Assembly: GCA_002007365.1 (NCBI GenBank)
Contig: LNZR01000049.1
Location: forward strand, 1-53,200
Reading direction: 5' to 3'
DNA: 53,200 bases
Source of the DNA: Epulopiscium sp. Nele67-Bin005
GTDB lineage: Bacteria; Bacillota; Clostridia; Lachnospirales; Cellulosilyticaceae
The notes below the pieces were generated by a model. That model was not told where the DNA came from and searched no databases. It saw only the letters and a list, made by a program, of their open reading frames with translations. Below, piece by piece: positions 19,195 through 27,618 of this stretch; position 1 is the stretch's first letter, and each line of letters begins with the position of its first letter. The translations under genes were made by a program, and so were the position numbers.

Positions 19195-21999
19195 ATGGGA
19201 TTATTTGACAATTTTAATAATTTATTTAAAAGTACACCTGCCATTACTGATAGGTTAATTACCCAACTTGAAACTATTGAAGGAAAGCAACAACAAACGA
19301 TATCAAATCTTAACACGTGGAGTTTTAAAGATTTAAATACTTCATTAAAAGATGTCTCAGCTCAAATAAAAGATATAGTTGCGCAAGTTTCGCAAATTGT
19401 GACTGTACCAAGAGAGCTTGCTATAAAGTTGAGTGGGATAAAAGAAGTTCATGAAAAGTTATGCGAAGAAGTGGCTAATTTAGAAAAAATTCATGCAGAT
19501 ATTGATAACTTAAGAAGGTTAAATAATGATATGCAGGCCGTTATTTCTCGAGAAGACCCAACAAAATTACAAGGAAAACACGTTGATTTAGTAACAGTAG
19601 CTTCTGAAATTAAGCAGATTATAAACACATTAAAATACGGTTCTATAGATGAGGAATATAGCCGAATTTTAGGAGAAACTTCTCAAATTTCAAAAATGCT
19701 AGATAAACTTTCTATGTGCAAAGCTGATATTGAAAGTATGAGAACTAGACAACAAGAATTTCCAGATTTTATTTTAAAAAGTTCTTTAAGCGCCCAAAAG
19801 AAACTATTAAAAGAGCTTGCCACTTCAATAGACTTAAATCAAAAATTATTAGAAAATTACCCAAATTTAGTTTTGTCAGGGGAACTTGATAAACTAAAAC
19901 AAAATCAGATTATATTAAGGAATAAGGTGGATAAAATGATACTAAAGCAGAACAACGCCTTTAAAATTGAGGAACTTTTAGCGACAGACACACGAAGAAT
20001 GGATATGTTGGAATACGATGAGAAAATTCTGACAGACCCAAATAGAGGCCACTGGGAAGTTAAGGAGCAAGACCCTATTTATGTTTATAGAAATCCTATC
20101 AAAGACATAAAAACAGGTGGGATTGTTGGGATAGACTGTGGTACAAAAAGCACAATTGTTGTACATCAAGAAAGCAGTACAGATATTGTTCCTATGAGAA
20201 TTGGGACAGGAAATTTGAGAAAAGAAGTCCAAAAAAATCAATTTGAAAACCCAACAGTAATGGAATTTAACAACATTGATAAATTTTTAGAAGAGTATAA
20301 CAAACCTACGGGTAGACCTCATACTCATTGGGAAGATTTGACGATTTCACACACAGCTTTAGACGGATTTTTAAAGAGTACAAGTAATGAATATTATGCA
20401 TATTTTAATGACTTAAAACAATGGTGTGGCAACAAAGATAGAATTGTGCGTATTAAAGATAAGACAGGTAAAATACGAGATTTACCAGCATTTATTGATT
20501 TACCAGAAGATAGTTTTAATCCAATAGAAATTTATGCATATTATTTGGGATTATACATTAATAATATGACAAACGGAATTTATTTACAATATTTAGTTTC
20601 GTGTCCAGTAACTTATGAAAAAGAAATTCGTGATAAAGTAGTAAGATGTTTTGAGCGTGGAATTAAAAAATCTCTACCAAACGAAATATTAAACGATGAA
20701 GCTTGTATGAAAAAATTTAGTGTAAAAGCTGGACTTAGCGAACCAGCAGGCTATGTATTATCAGCGCTTAGCGAATATGGTTTTAAGCCTCATGGAGATG
20801 ATAAAGTATTTTATGGAGTATTTGATTTTGGTGGAGGAACAACGGATTTTGACTTTGGAATTTATCGCCAAGCAAATGACACTGACCACCGAAGATATCA
20901 TTATGCAATAGAACATTTTGGAGCTCAAGGGGATAGATATTTGGGTGGAGAAAACTTGTTAGAACTATTGGCATTTAATGTTTTTAAGGAAAATAGTGCA
21001 TTATTACTACAAGAAGGAGTAAATTTTGTATTACCTCCAGAGTGTAAAAAGTTTGCAGGAAGTGAAGTTCTACTCAGTAATTCTCAAGAAGCAAGAAGAA
21101 ATATGTTACAACTTATGGAAAGACTTCGTCCACTTTGGGAACGCCATGATAATTACGAAAAACTTTATGAAAAAGGAATTATTTCTTTAAGTATAGATAA
21201 AAATAATGGTGAAATGATAAATCTTGACCTTAGAGTTGACCAAGATATGTTGGAAACAATTTTATACTCTCGTATAGAAAGAGGAGTTAAAAGCTTTTTT
21301 GAAGCACTAAAAATTTCATTTTCTCACCCAAGAGTAAGTGGCGTTAATAAAATTCATATATTTTTATCAGGAAATTCAAGTAAATCAGTGGTTGTAAGAG
21401 AATTATTTGAGAGGTATGTGGAAGAAGAAAGCCATGTAATTAGAGAAAGTTTACATTTAGAGGCTAGCTCAGAAATCTTTGAAATGTTTGCACCTCTAGG
21501 AACTACAGAGGCCTACCAAAAAATGCGTGAGCGTGGAATTCCAGTTGATGAACAAGATTTCCTAAAACCTACAGGAAAAACAGGGGTAGCTTTTGGCCTA
21601 ATTATGGGGCGTAAAAGTGGGAAAATCAATATTATTAACTACAATAATGAAAAAGGTGGCGAAACTAAATTTAGATATTACGTTGGTGATGTTAATAGAG
21701 ATAATTATTTTGAGCCATTAATTAATCCAGATAGTATTTATGGAGAATGGATTGAATTTACTGATGCAAGCTTTGAAGAATTTGAGCTTTATTATACTAC
21801 AAGCCCAGAGGCTACAACGCATAGATTGGAAATTAACAATACTACAAAATTAAACATAACTCTAAACGACTCATACGACGAGGATATTTCAGTTTATCTA
21901 AGACCAGTAAGCCCAAGCGTTATAGAATATATGGTAGCATCAAGAGTTGGAACTGACTTAAAAGAAGTGGAAGCGCCAATTTCTATTAACTTGATATAA
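19195..21999 (+). CDS. Divergent Hsp70-like ATPase B with coiled-coil N-terminal extension
   Basis: 934 residues, paralogous to the preceding gene over about 660 residues. The first 270 residues are different: a short MGLFDNFNNLF start followed by long helical, probably coiled-coil segments. The shared core starts at YDEKILTDPNRGHWE (274). Motifs: GIDCGTKST (312-320, with Cys315 where A has Phe), FDFGGGTTD (543-551) and IFLSGNSSKS (722-731). The tail ends SPSVIEYMVAS...EAPISINLI like its partner. The gene begins 24 bp after A with a GGGGGAG site. The pair could form a heteromer in which each N-terminus recruits a different partner. No function is known to me. Confidence 0.85.
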   Translation: MGLFDNFNNLFKSTPAITDRLITQLETIEGKQQQTISNLNTWSFKDLNTSLKDVSAQIKDIVAQVSQIVTVPRELAIKLSGIKEVHEKLCEEVANLEKIHADIDNLRRLNNDMQAVISREDPTKLQGKHVDLVTVASEIKQIINTLKYGSIDEEYSRILGETSQISKMLDKLSMCKADIESMRTRQQEFPDFILKSSLSAQKKLLKELATSIDLNQKLLENYPNLVLSGELDKLKQNQIILRNKVDKMILKQNNAFKIEELLATDTRRMDMLEYDEKILTDPNRGHWEVKEQDPIYVYRNPIKDIKTGGIVGIDCGTKSTIVVHQESSTDIVPMRIGTGNLRKEVQKNQFENPTVMEFNNIDKFLEEYNKPTGRPHTHWEDLTISHTALDGFLKSTSNEYYAYFNDLKQWCGNKDRIVRIKDKTGKIRDLPAFIDLPEDSFNPIEIYAYYLGLYINNMTNGIYLQYLVSCPVTYEKEIRDKVVRCFERGIKKSLPNEILNDEACMKKFSVKAGLSEPAGYVLSALSEYGFKPHGDDKVFYGVFDFGGGTTDFDFGIYRQANDTDHRRYHYAIEHFGAQGDRYLGGENLLELLAFNVFKENSALLLQEGVNFVLPPECKKFAGSEVLLSNSQEARRNMLQLMERLRPLWERHDNYEKLYEKGIISLSIDKNNGEMINLDLRVDQDMLETILYSRIERGVKSFFEALKISFSHPRVSGVNKIHIFLSGNSSKSVVVRELFERYVEEESHVIRESLHLEASSEIFEMFAPLGTTEAYQKMRERGIPVDEQDFLKPTGKTGVAFGLIMGRKSGKINIINYNNEKGGETKFRYYVGDVNRDNYFEPLINPDSIYGEWIEFTDASFEEFELYYTTSPEATTHRLEINNTTKLNITLNDSYDEDISVYLRPVSPSVIEYMVASRVGTDLKEVEAPISINLI

Positions 22000-22054
22000 T
22001 TTGGAGGGGTTAGACGCTCCTCTTTTGCAAAATCGACATCAAAGGAGATATCAC

Positions 22055-22273
22055 ATGGAAGCAAATGCAGTGATTAGACAGAAGATTGAAGAAGTAGAAA
22101 TGTTATGTGGAATGTTAAAAGCTGAGGATAAGTTGGAAGTTTTGAGAGAGAGCATTCCAGATTTAGATACCCAAATAATTTTTGATACACTAGTGTCCAA
22201 AGAATTTATTTATAACAATATTTGTGGTAAAGGTGAAATGTTTGAGCATATTAAATATGTATTAAATCATTAG
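22055..22273 (+). CDS. Small hypothetical protein in Hsp70-like operon
   Basis: 72 residues, start ATG 22055 set by AAAGGAGA 5 nt upstream; the frame is open upstream to 22001 but has no better site. The sequence is predicted helical and mildly acidic, with heptad-like spacing in residues 1-30 and a FIYNNICGKGEMFEHIKYVLNH tail split here as FIYNNICGKGEM and FEHIKYVLNH. There are no recognised motifs. It lies 55 bp after ATPase B and 26 bp before the GrpE-like gene, so it is co-transcribed with them. A small adaptor or regulator of the ATPases is a guess from position. Confidence 0.7.
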   Translation: MEANAVIRQKIEEVEMLCGMLKAEDKLEVLRESIPDLDTQIIFDTLVSKEFIYNNICGKGEMFEHIKYVLNH

Positions 22274-22299
22274 TAAATACTTTAATAAGGAAGAAATGC

Positions 22300-23100
22300 A
22301 TGAAAGAAACGATATTAGAATTAGTAAGTCATGATGAGAATATTAAGGATAAACTACAAACAGCAATAATTACACGTTTTGTGAACGAAAGCTCTAAGGA
22401 GGATATTGGTGAGTTAGTTAAACAATTAGCGTCTGATGATATCATTTATCAAATTAGAGAAATAAACGATGAGGAAATAATTAAACTTAAATCCAAATTT
22501 GAAGTAGCTAGCAATAGAGTTCAGCAACTTCTTAAGGAAAGAACAGAGGTTGATGAGCAGATTGTACAATTAGAGAATGAAAACAAAAGTCTTCAATCTA
22601 AAGTGCAGGAGCAAGAAACCGTTAATGCAACACTTAGAGAAAAGGTTGATTACCTAGAAAATCAGACAAGTTCATCAGGAATTAAGTTTAGTAAATCTCA
22701 ATTTATATTTAATATTTATGAAAGTTTAGACCCAGCTACCAAGAGTAATTTAGAAGGTGTATTTAAACAAATTGATAGTATTGATAAATTTTTGATGTGT
22801 GGAGCAGAGTTTGAAAGATTAGAAATGTTGTGGGATTTTATAGCTCATACAATATTGCATCAACCAAATAAGACAACCCTAATCAAAAATTTAACAGATA
22901 TATTTAATTACTTTTTTGATATATATATCCAAATTCACCCAATGTATAGTTGGCTAAAAGTAGAAAGTGGAACAGAATTTGATACTGATATACACATAAA
23001 GATTGGAAAATCAGGTGGTTCAATCAAAAAAGTAAAACTTCGTGGGATACAAAATATCTACACCAAAAAAGTTCTCAAAAAATCTATAGTAGAATTATAA
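22300..23100 (+). CDS. Coiled-coil protein with GrpE-like C-terminal domain
   Basis: 266 residues behind an AAGGAAG site. Residues about 1-60 are helical and acidic, 64-128 form a strong coiled coil (LENENKSLQSKVQEQE), 130-220 are helical and the last 43 residues run GTEFDTDIH (224-232) then GGSIKKVKLRG (239-249) and KKVLKKSIVEL. The order FD..H...G.I..V...G......V.....V resembles the beta domain of GrpE, the nucleotide exchange factor of DnaK, which also follows a long coiled coil. As last gene of an operon with two Hsp70-like ATPases, an exchange-factor role is reasonable. The similarity is by eye and the identity low. A terminator follows. Confidence 0.65.
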   Translation: MKETILELVSHDENIKDKLQTAIITRFVNESSKEDIGELVKQLASDDIIYQIREINDEEIIKLKSKFEVASNRVQQLLKERTEVDEQIVQLENENKSLQSKVQEQETVNATLREKVDYLENQTSSSGIKFSKSQFIFNIYESLDPATKSNLEGVFKQIDSIDKFLMCGAEFERLEMLWDFIAHTILHQPNKTTLIKNLTDIFNYFFDIYIQIHPMYSWLKVESGTEFDTDIHIKIGKSGGSIKKVKLRGIQNIYTKKVLKKSIVEL

Positions 23101-23106
23101 ATTTAG

Positions 23107-23151
23107 AATGCTCTTACAGATAATAATTATCTTATAGGAGCATTTTTTTAT
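23107..23151 (+). terminator. Terminator of the Hsp70-like operon
   Basis: AATGCTC (23107-23113) pairs with GAGCATT (23138-23144), with inner pairing ATAATAATTAT, followed by seven T. Confidence 0.85.
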
Positions 23152-23267
23152 GTTGGAATTTTTAATTTTGTGTGAAAAGTAACATTGTTTTAATAGTTTG
23201 TTAAAAAGATATCTATTTATTAGCCGTATACTTAGGGGCGTTAATGTTTACGGGAGGGGGGTTGACC

Positions 23268-23300
23268 ATGAAAATAGACATTTGTCCTTGTTTTTCTTAA
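23268..23300 (+). CDS. 10-codon leader ORF with Cys-Pro-Cys before cystine symporter
   Basis: ATG 23268 to TAA 23300 encodes MKIDICPCFS. It is preceded by an unusually strong ribosome binding site (GGGAGGGGGG, 23252-23261) with 6 nt spacing and ends 42 bp before the symporter gene. Two of ten codons are Cys, flanking a Pro, just upstream of a gene predicted to import cystine. That suggests a regulatory leader peptide sensing charged tRNA-Cys. I find no clear terminator in the 42-bp gap, so any control would be by translation coupling or mRNA structure. It could also be chance. Confidence 0.5.
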   Translation: MKIDICPCFS

Positions 23301-23342
23301 CTATAAACTAAATTTAAACGTTGATTAGAAAAGGAGAACATT

Positions 23343-24755
23343 ATGAATTCAGTATTTTTCACAGAGTTCCTTATGATAAGTGAACTGCAAACTATTTTTT
23401 TCATAGCAATATTATTTATATTGTTTGGTGTTATAAACCAACTTCAAAAAAACAAATTAAGCTTTTCAGCAAGAACATTGATAAGCACAGCGTTAGGTTT
23501 AATTTTGGGGCTTGGAATTCAGGCAGCTTCTGGATTTAGCACAGACCCAATGAATATCACTTTTGTTGTAGAAACTACAAAGTGGTATAGTCTTTTTGGA
23601 AATGGATTTATAGACTTAATTAGAATGTTAGTCATTCCTATAATTATGGTGTCGATAGTGCATCTGATTATTAATATGAAAGACGGAGAAAACATTGGTA
23701 AATTAGTAAAAATGACTTTGGGTGTAAATGTAAGCATGATATTGATTGCTGTTGTTGTAGGATTAACTTTGGGGGTTACTTTTAACCTTGGAGGCACTGC
23801 TATTGCTGACGTTGAAGCAACTACGCAAATCAAAGATGTTACAAATATTGTAGATACAATAAGAGGTCTACTACCATCAAATCCAGTACAGGCGATGGTA
23901 AATACGAATATTATTGCACTAGTTATCTTTTCTTCATTTTTTGGAATGGGTGCAAAAAGAATGTCGAAGAAATATATGGACGTTGTAAAACCATTTTTTG
24001 ATTTAACAAACGCACTTCATAAAATTAATATGAGTGTTGCGATGTCAGTTATCAAATATATGCCATTTGCCGTAATGCCACTGCTTGCAAATACAATTGC
24101 TCAACGTGGAATTGCAAGTATTTTGGAGGTTGGAAAGTTCATTTTAATATTATACTTAGCAGTTGTAATTATGTTCATAATTCAATTAGCTGTAATTATG
24201 ATGTTGGGTATAAATCCAACAGTGTATTTCAAAAAAGGTTTACCAGTCATGATTTTAGCGTTTACATCACGTTCTAGTGTTGGGTGTTTGCCACTTACGG
24301 TAGAAACTTTGAGTACACAAATGGGAGTAAATGATGGAACAGCAAGTTTTGTTGCAGGATTTGGAACTACAGCAGGTATGCAAGGGTGTGCAGGATTGTT
24401 CCCTTCTTTATTATTGGTGTATGTTGCAAATTTAAACGCAATTCCAATTGATTTTAATTTCATAGCAACAGCAGTTGTAGTAATTGTATTAGGTTCGTTT
24501 GGAATTGCAGGAATACCAGGGGCTGCAACAATGTCAGCGTCAGTAACTTTGGCAGGAACAGGACTTGGAGCATTATTTTCTTCAGTAAGTCCAATTTTTG
24601 CGATTGACCCAATTCTTGATATGGGTAGAACTTTTTTAAATGTTTCAGGAGCTATGACAAATTCATTAATGGTAGCTAAATTTTTAGGTCAATTGGACAT
24701 AGAACAATATGAAGATTTATCTTTGATAAAAGTTTCAGAAGTAATAGAAGGCTAA
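23343..24755 (+). CDS. tcyP: L-cystine:cation symporter (TcyP-like, DAACS family)
   Basis: 470 residues with eight or more transmembrane helices and the two re-entrant regions of the dicarboxylate/amino acid:cation symporter family. It resembles B. subtilis TcyP rather than glutamate carriers: AFTSRSSVGCLPLTVETL replaces the usual serine-rich hairpin, and later come QGCAGLFPSLLLVYVAN and DMGRTFLNVSGAMTN, where the Asp and Asn side chains bind cation and substrate. It imports cystine with H+ or Na+, feeding cysteine and, with GshF in this window, glutathione synthesis. An AAAGGAGA site precedes the ATG. The gene is monocistronic, between the leader ORF and a terminator. Confidence 0.88.
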   Translation: MNSVFFTEFLMISELQTIFFIAILFILFGVINQLQKNKLSFSARTLISTALGLILGLGIQAASGFSTDPMNITFVVETTKWYSLFGNGFIDLIRMLVIPIIMVSIVHLIINMKDGENIGKLVKMTLGVNVSMILIAVVVGLTLGVTFNLGGTAIADVEATTQIKDVTNIVDTIRGLLPSNPVQAMVNTNIIALVIFSSFFGMGAKRMSKKYMDVVKPFFDLTNALHKINMSVAMSVIKYMPFAVMPLLANTIAQRGIASILEVGKFILILYLAVVIMFIIQLAVIMMLGINPTVYFKKGLPVMILAFTSRSSVGCLPLTVETLSTQMGVNDGTASFVAGFGTTAGMQGCAGLFPSLLLVYVANLNAIPIDFNFIATAVVVIVLGSFGIAGIPGAATMSASVTLAGTGLGALFSSVSPIFAIDPILDMGRTFLNVSGAMTNSLMVAKFLGQLDIEQYEDLSLIKVSEVIEG

Positions 24756-24761
24756 AATATG

Positions 24762-24803
24762 AGCCTTAGTATAATTAATTTGATTGTACTAAGGCTTTTT
24801 TTA
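24762..24803 (+). terminator. Terminator after tcyP
   Basis: AGCCTTAGTA (24762-24771) pairs with TACTAAGGCT (24787-24796), followed by seven T. Confidence 0.9.
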
Positions 24804-24877
24804 TACAACTTTTGACGAAATATTTATTCTATTGATTAATCTTGGCAATTTGTGATATAATATCTAAAAGAATATTT

Positions 24878-24956
24878 GCTAGGGGTGCTTTAGGCTGAGA
24901 GATGATAAATCATTAACCCTTTGACCTGAACTGGGTAATGCCAGCGTAGGAAAGCT
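24878..24956 (+). ncRNA. TPP (THI-box) riboswitch aptamer
   Basis: Canonical conserved boxes are present in order: GGGGTGC (24882-24888), CTGAGA (24895-24900), ACCCTTTGACCTGA (24916-24929) and CTGGGTAATGCCAGCGTAGG (24931-24950). It precedes the thiamine salvage and uptake genes thiM-thiT, which it should switch off when thiamine pyrophosphate is plentiful. Confidence 0.97.
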
Positions 24957-24964
24957 GAAATTAG

Positions 24965-25026
24965 AGTAGATGATACTACTGTATAATGAAACTTTTCTGG
25001 AGGTGTCTTTATATAGTGGTTTTTTT
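24965..25026 (+). terminator. Riboswitch expression platform: terminator with competing antiterminator
   Basis: ACTACTGTATA (24975-24985) pairs with TATATAGTGGT (25010-25020) over 11 bp and is followed by a T run to 25026, giving the OFF terminator. AGTAG (24965-24969) can instead pair with CTACT (24976-24980), which would break the terminator stem. This is transcriptional control. Confidence 0.85.
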
Positions 25027-25078
25027 ATGTAACAATTGAAAAATATTACAGAAATTTTAAGAAAGTGAGTGATTTCAA

Positions 25079-25846
25079 ATGTTAAATTTATTAAATCAAG
25101 TTAAAGAAGTCCGACCACTAATTTTACATTATACAAATGAAGTAACCATTCAAGATTGTGCAAATGTAACATTAGCAATAGGTGCAAACCCCATGATGAG
25201 TTATTCTTATGAAGAAGTTGAAGATTTAGTAATGGCTTCAGACGTAGTTATTATCAATATTGGCACTATGAATAGTAGTCACTTAGACTTTTTTATAGAT
25301 GCTGGAAAGATGGCAAACAAGCACAATATACCTTTAATTTTAGACCCTGCCAGCGTATATGCCTCAAGGGCTCGTTTAGAATATGTTGCACATTTGTTAG
25401 AAGAAATAAAGTTTACTATTATTAAAGGTAACATTTCTGAAATAAAATGTATTGGTAAATTTGAGATGGTAGATGTAGATGTTACAGAAACTTGTAACAA
25501 AACTATTGCTCAAAATATTGCAAAAAAGTTAAATACTACGATTGTTATAACTGGAAAATACGATATTATTACAGATGGAGAATTAACAAGAAGAATTTTA
25601 AATGGAAGTCCATTGTTTCAGTTAATTTCGGGGTCAGGGTGTATGGCAGCAAGCCTAATAGCGAGTTTCTTATCTTTGACAACCCCAATAGAAGCAAGTA
25701 TTATGGGGATTTTAGTAATGTCTTTGGCAGGTGAATTAGCAGAACAAAAATCTACAGGGCTTGCAGATTTTAAGCTCAATGTTTTAAATGAAGTTTCGCT
25801 AATGTCACCTGAAACTATGAAATCATATGGGAGGCTAGTCGAATGA
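25079..25846 (+). CDS. thiM: Hydroxyethylthiazole kinase
   Basis: 255 residues, ribokinase-like fold. It phosphorylates hydroxyethylthiazole in thiamine salvage. Recognisable family segments: TNEVTIQDCANVTLAIGANP (18-37), NIGTMNSSHLDFFIDAGKMA, ILDPASVYASRARLE, IIKGNISEI and the catalytic loop GSGCMAAS where family members have G(S/T)GC. Lengths of 255-270 are normal. It is under a TPP riboswitch and overlaps thiT by 4 bp (ATGA), so the two are translationally coupled. No thiE or thiD lies nearby. Confidence 0.93.
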   Translation: MLNLLNQVKEVRPLILHYTNEVTIQDCANVTLAIGANPMMSYSYEEVEDLVMASDVVIINIGTMNSSHLDFFIDAGKMANKHNIPLILDPASVYASRARLEYVAHLLEEIKFTIIKGNISEIKCIGKFEMVDVDVTETCNKTIAQNIAKKLNTTIVITGKYDIITDGELTRRILNGSPLFQLISGSGCMAASLIASFLSLTTPIEASIMGILVMSLAGELAEQKSTGLADFKLNVLNEVSLMSPETMKSYGRLVE

Positions 25847-26481
25847 TAGAAATTTTAGGAGCAATACTTTGTGCATTATTTGCAGGATATTATATTTTTG
25901 TAGTTAGAAAAACAGTTTTTGGTGTGAAAATGATAGTTTTTATAGCCTTATCTAGTGCGATAGCGTTTGTTTTATCGATGGTAAAAATATTTTCATTACC
26001 TCATGGAGGAAGCATTAATTTAATTCCGATGCTCCCAATCATTGTAGTATCGTTGATTTCTGGTAGGGGAGCAGGTATGACAAGTGGTTTGGTATATGCG
26101 TTGCTAAATTTAATGACATCACCATATATATTAACGCCAGTACAATTTTTGTTGGAATATTTTGTTTCACCAATGATAGTAGGAAACGCAAATTTATTTG
26201 GAATTAAAGGAAGAAAACGTATTTTAGCAGGTGGTTTTGTTGTTTTAGGACTGCAATTTTTGCTTCACTTTTTAGCAGGAGCAATTTATTTTGGAGAATA
26301 TGCTGGCGAAGGTCAAAGTATATGGTTGTATTCATTTATATATAATGGTTCAACAACTGGAATAACTTCAATATTAACTTGTGCAGTATTAACAGTGTTC
26401 CCACTTCATATATTCCTAAAAAACAAGGATTTGAAGCCACCAGCACGAGAAAAGAAGATTGAGACTGAAGTTCAAAATTAA
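25843..26481 (+). CDS. thiT: Thiamine ECF transporter S component
   Basis: 212 residues, six predicted membrane helices. The segment SMVKIFSLPHGGSINLIPML (about 45-64) is the hallmark of ThiT, where helix 1-2 residues and the LP.GGS.. loop form the thiamine site. As an ECF S component it needs the shared EcfAA'T module encoded elsewhere. The tail is basic (KNKDLKPPAREKK). It starts inside the last codons of thiM and ends at a terminator. Confidence 0.9.
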   Translation: MIEILGAILCALFAGYYIFVVRKTVFGVKMIVFIALSSAIAFVLSMVKIFSLPHGGSINLIPMLPIIVVSLISGRGAGMTSGLVYALLNLMTSPYILTPVQFLLEYFVSPMIVGNANLFGIKGRKRILAGGFVVLGLQFLLHFLAGAIYFGEYAGEGQSIWLYSFIYNGSTTGITSILTCAVLTVFPLHIFLKNKDLKPPAREKKIETEVQN

Positions 26482-26494
26482 TAAATCTATTACA

Positions 26495-26542
26495 AGGAGC
26501 ATACATTATTTAAAGAAATTTAAATTGTGTGCTTCTTTTTTA
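26495..26542 (+). terminator. Terminator of thiM-thiT
   Basis: GAGCATACA...TTTAAA pairs with TTTAAATTGTGTGCTTC around GAAA, followed by a T run. Confidence 0.85.
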
Positions 26543-26758
26543 TTTAAATCTCAACACACATATAACAACTTTGTAACATTTAATAAATATCTTAGAAAGG
26601 TATAAAGGTTTTCTACAAATAATATAGCGTTCTATTGCTAAAACTACTGTGCAAAACGTATAAAAAGCGTACATTCTCTTAATTTAAATGGTAAAAATAT
26701 ACTTAAAAGTAAAAAACTTTTATATTACAGAAAATATATATCAGAAATAGAAAAATAC

Positions 26759-26787
26759 TTGACAGTAAATATTTAATATAATATAAT
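26759..26787 (+). promoter_or_regulatory. SigA-type promoter of NlpC/P60 gene
   Basis: TTGACA (26759-26764), a 17-nt spacer and TATAAT (26782-26787), with a second overlapping TATAAT at 26777-26782. About 200 bp of AT-rich sequence with no gene precedes it. Confidence 0.85.
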
Positions 26788-26853
26788 AAGTTTGTAACAA
26801 TTCGTAATGATAATTAAACTAACGATTTATATAAATATAGGAGTGAATAAAAA

Positions 26854-27513
26854 GTGGATAGATTAAAAGGATTTAAAACGTGTATGTTAGCAGCATTTAT
26901 TATAACAGGAGTTCCAACATTTGCAACAGAGGTAGGAATTAATACAGCAATTATTACGCAAATGTCTCAGACTCGTAATATTGAAACGAACGAAGTAATA
27001 GTTTTAGAACAAAATGAAGAAGTTGAAGTATTATCAAAAGTTGATGATAAATATAAAGTTTTGATTGATGATGAAATTATTGCATATGTTAAACAAGATA
27101 ATTTAGAAATTAAAGTTGAAGAAAAATCAACAGTAGCATCATTAAGTGGAAGTTTAGCAAATAATATCGTAAGCTATGCAAAACAATTTATCGGAACACC
27201 ATATTCTTATGGGGGTACAACTTTAGGTCGTGGTGTAGATTGTTCAGGATTTACTTCACAAGTGTTTAAAGGAATGGGCATATCAATTCCAAGAACATCA
27301 AAAGACCAATACAGATATGGAACTACAGTTAGTAGAGATAATCTTCAACCTGGGGATTTAGTATTTTATGGATACTCAGGTTCAGTTTCACACGTTGCAC
27401 TTTATATCGGAAATTCTCAAATTATTCACGCATCTTCAAGTAGAGGAGTTGAAATAACTTCATTAAGTATGAATAGTAGTATGCCAATTATTGGGTATAA
27501 AAGAGTTGTTTAA
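26854..27513 (+). CDS. Secreted NlpC/P60 cell-wall endopeptidase with SH3-like domain
   Basis: 219 residues from GTG 26854 behind ATAGGAGTG. A signal peptide (about 1-25) is followed by a bacterial SH3-like domain (about 42-88), a Ser-rich linker and an NlpC/P60 domain (about 104-219) with catalytic Cys130 (DCSGF), His180 (SHVALYIG) and His192 (IIHA). These enzymes cleave gamma-D-Glu-diaminopimelate bonds in peptidoglycan, for separation, turnover or spore work. It has its own promoter and terminator. Confidence 0.93.
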   Translation: MDRLKGFKTCMLAAFIITGVPTFATEVGINTAIITQMSQTRNIETNEVIVLEQNEEVEVLSKVDDKYKVLIDDEIIAYVKQDNLEIKVEEKSTVASLSGSLANNIVSYAKQFIGTPYSYGGTTLGRGVDCSGFTSQVFKGMGISIPRTSKDQYRYGTTVSRDNLQPGDLVFYGYSGSVSHVALYIGNSQIIHASSSRGVEITSLSMNSSMPIIGYKRVV

Positions 27514-27521
27514 TACATAAG

Positions 27522-27552
27522 GACTATCGCCAAATGGTTATAGTCTTTTTTT
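27522..27552 (+). terminator. Terminator after NlpC/P60 gene
   Basis: GACTAT (27522-27527) pairs with ATAGTC (27540-27545), followed by seven T. Confidence 0.85.
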
Positions 27553-27618
27553 GTGCATAAAAACACCTGAATTGCTCACAATAAGATTAATCAGAAAATA
27601 TAGCTATGAGGTGAAAGA

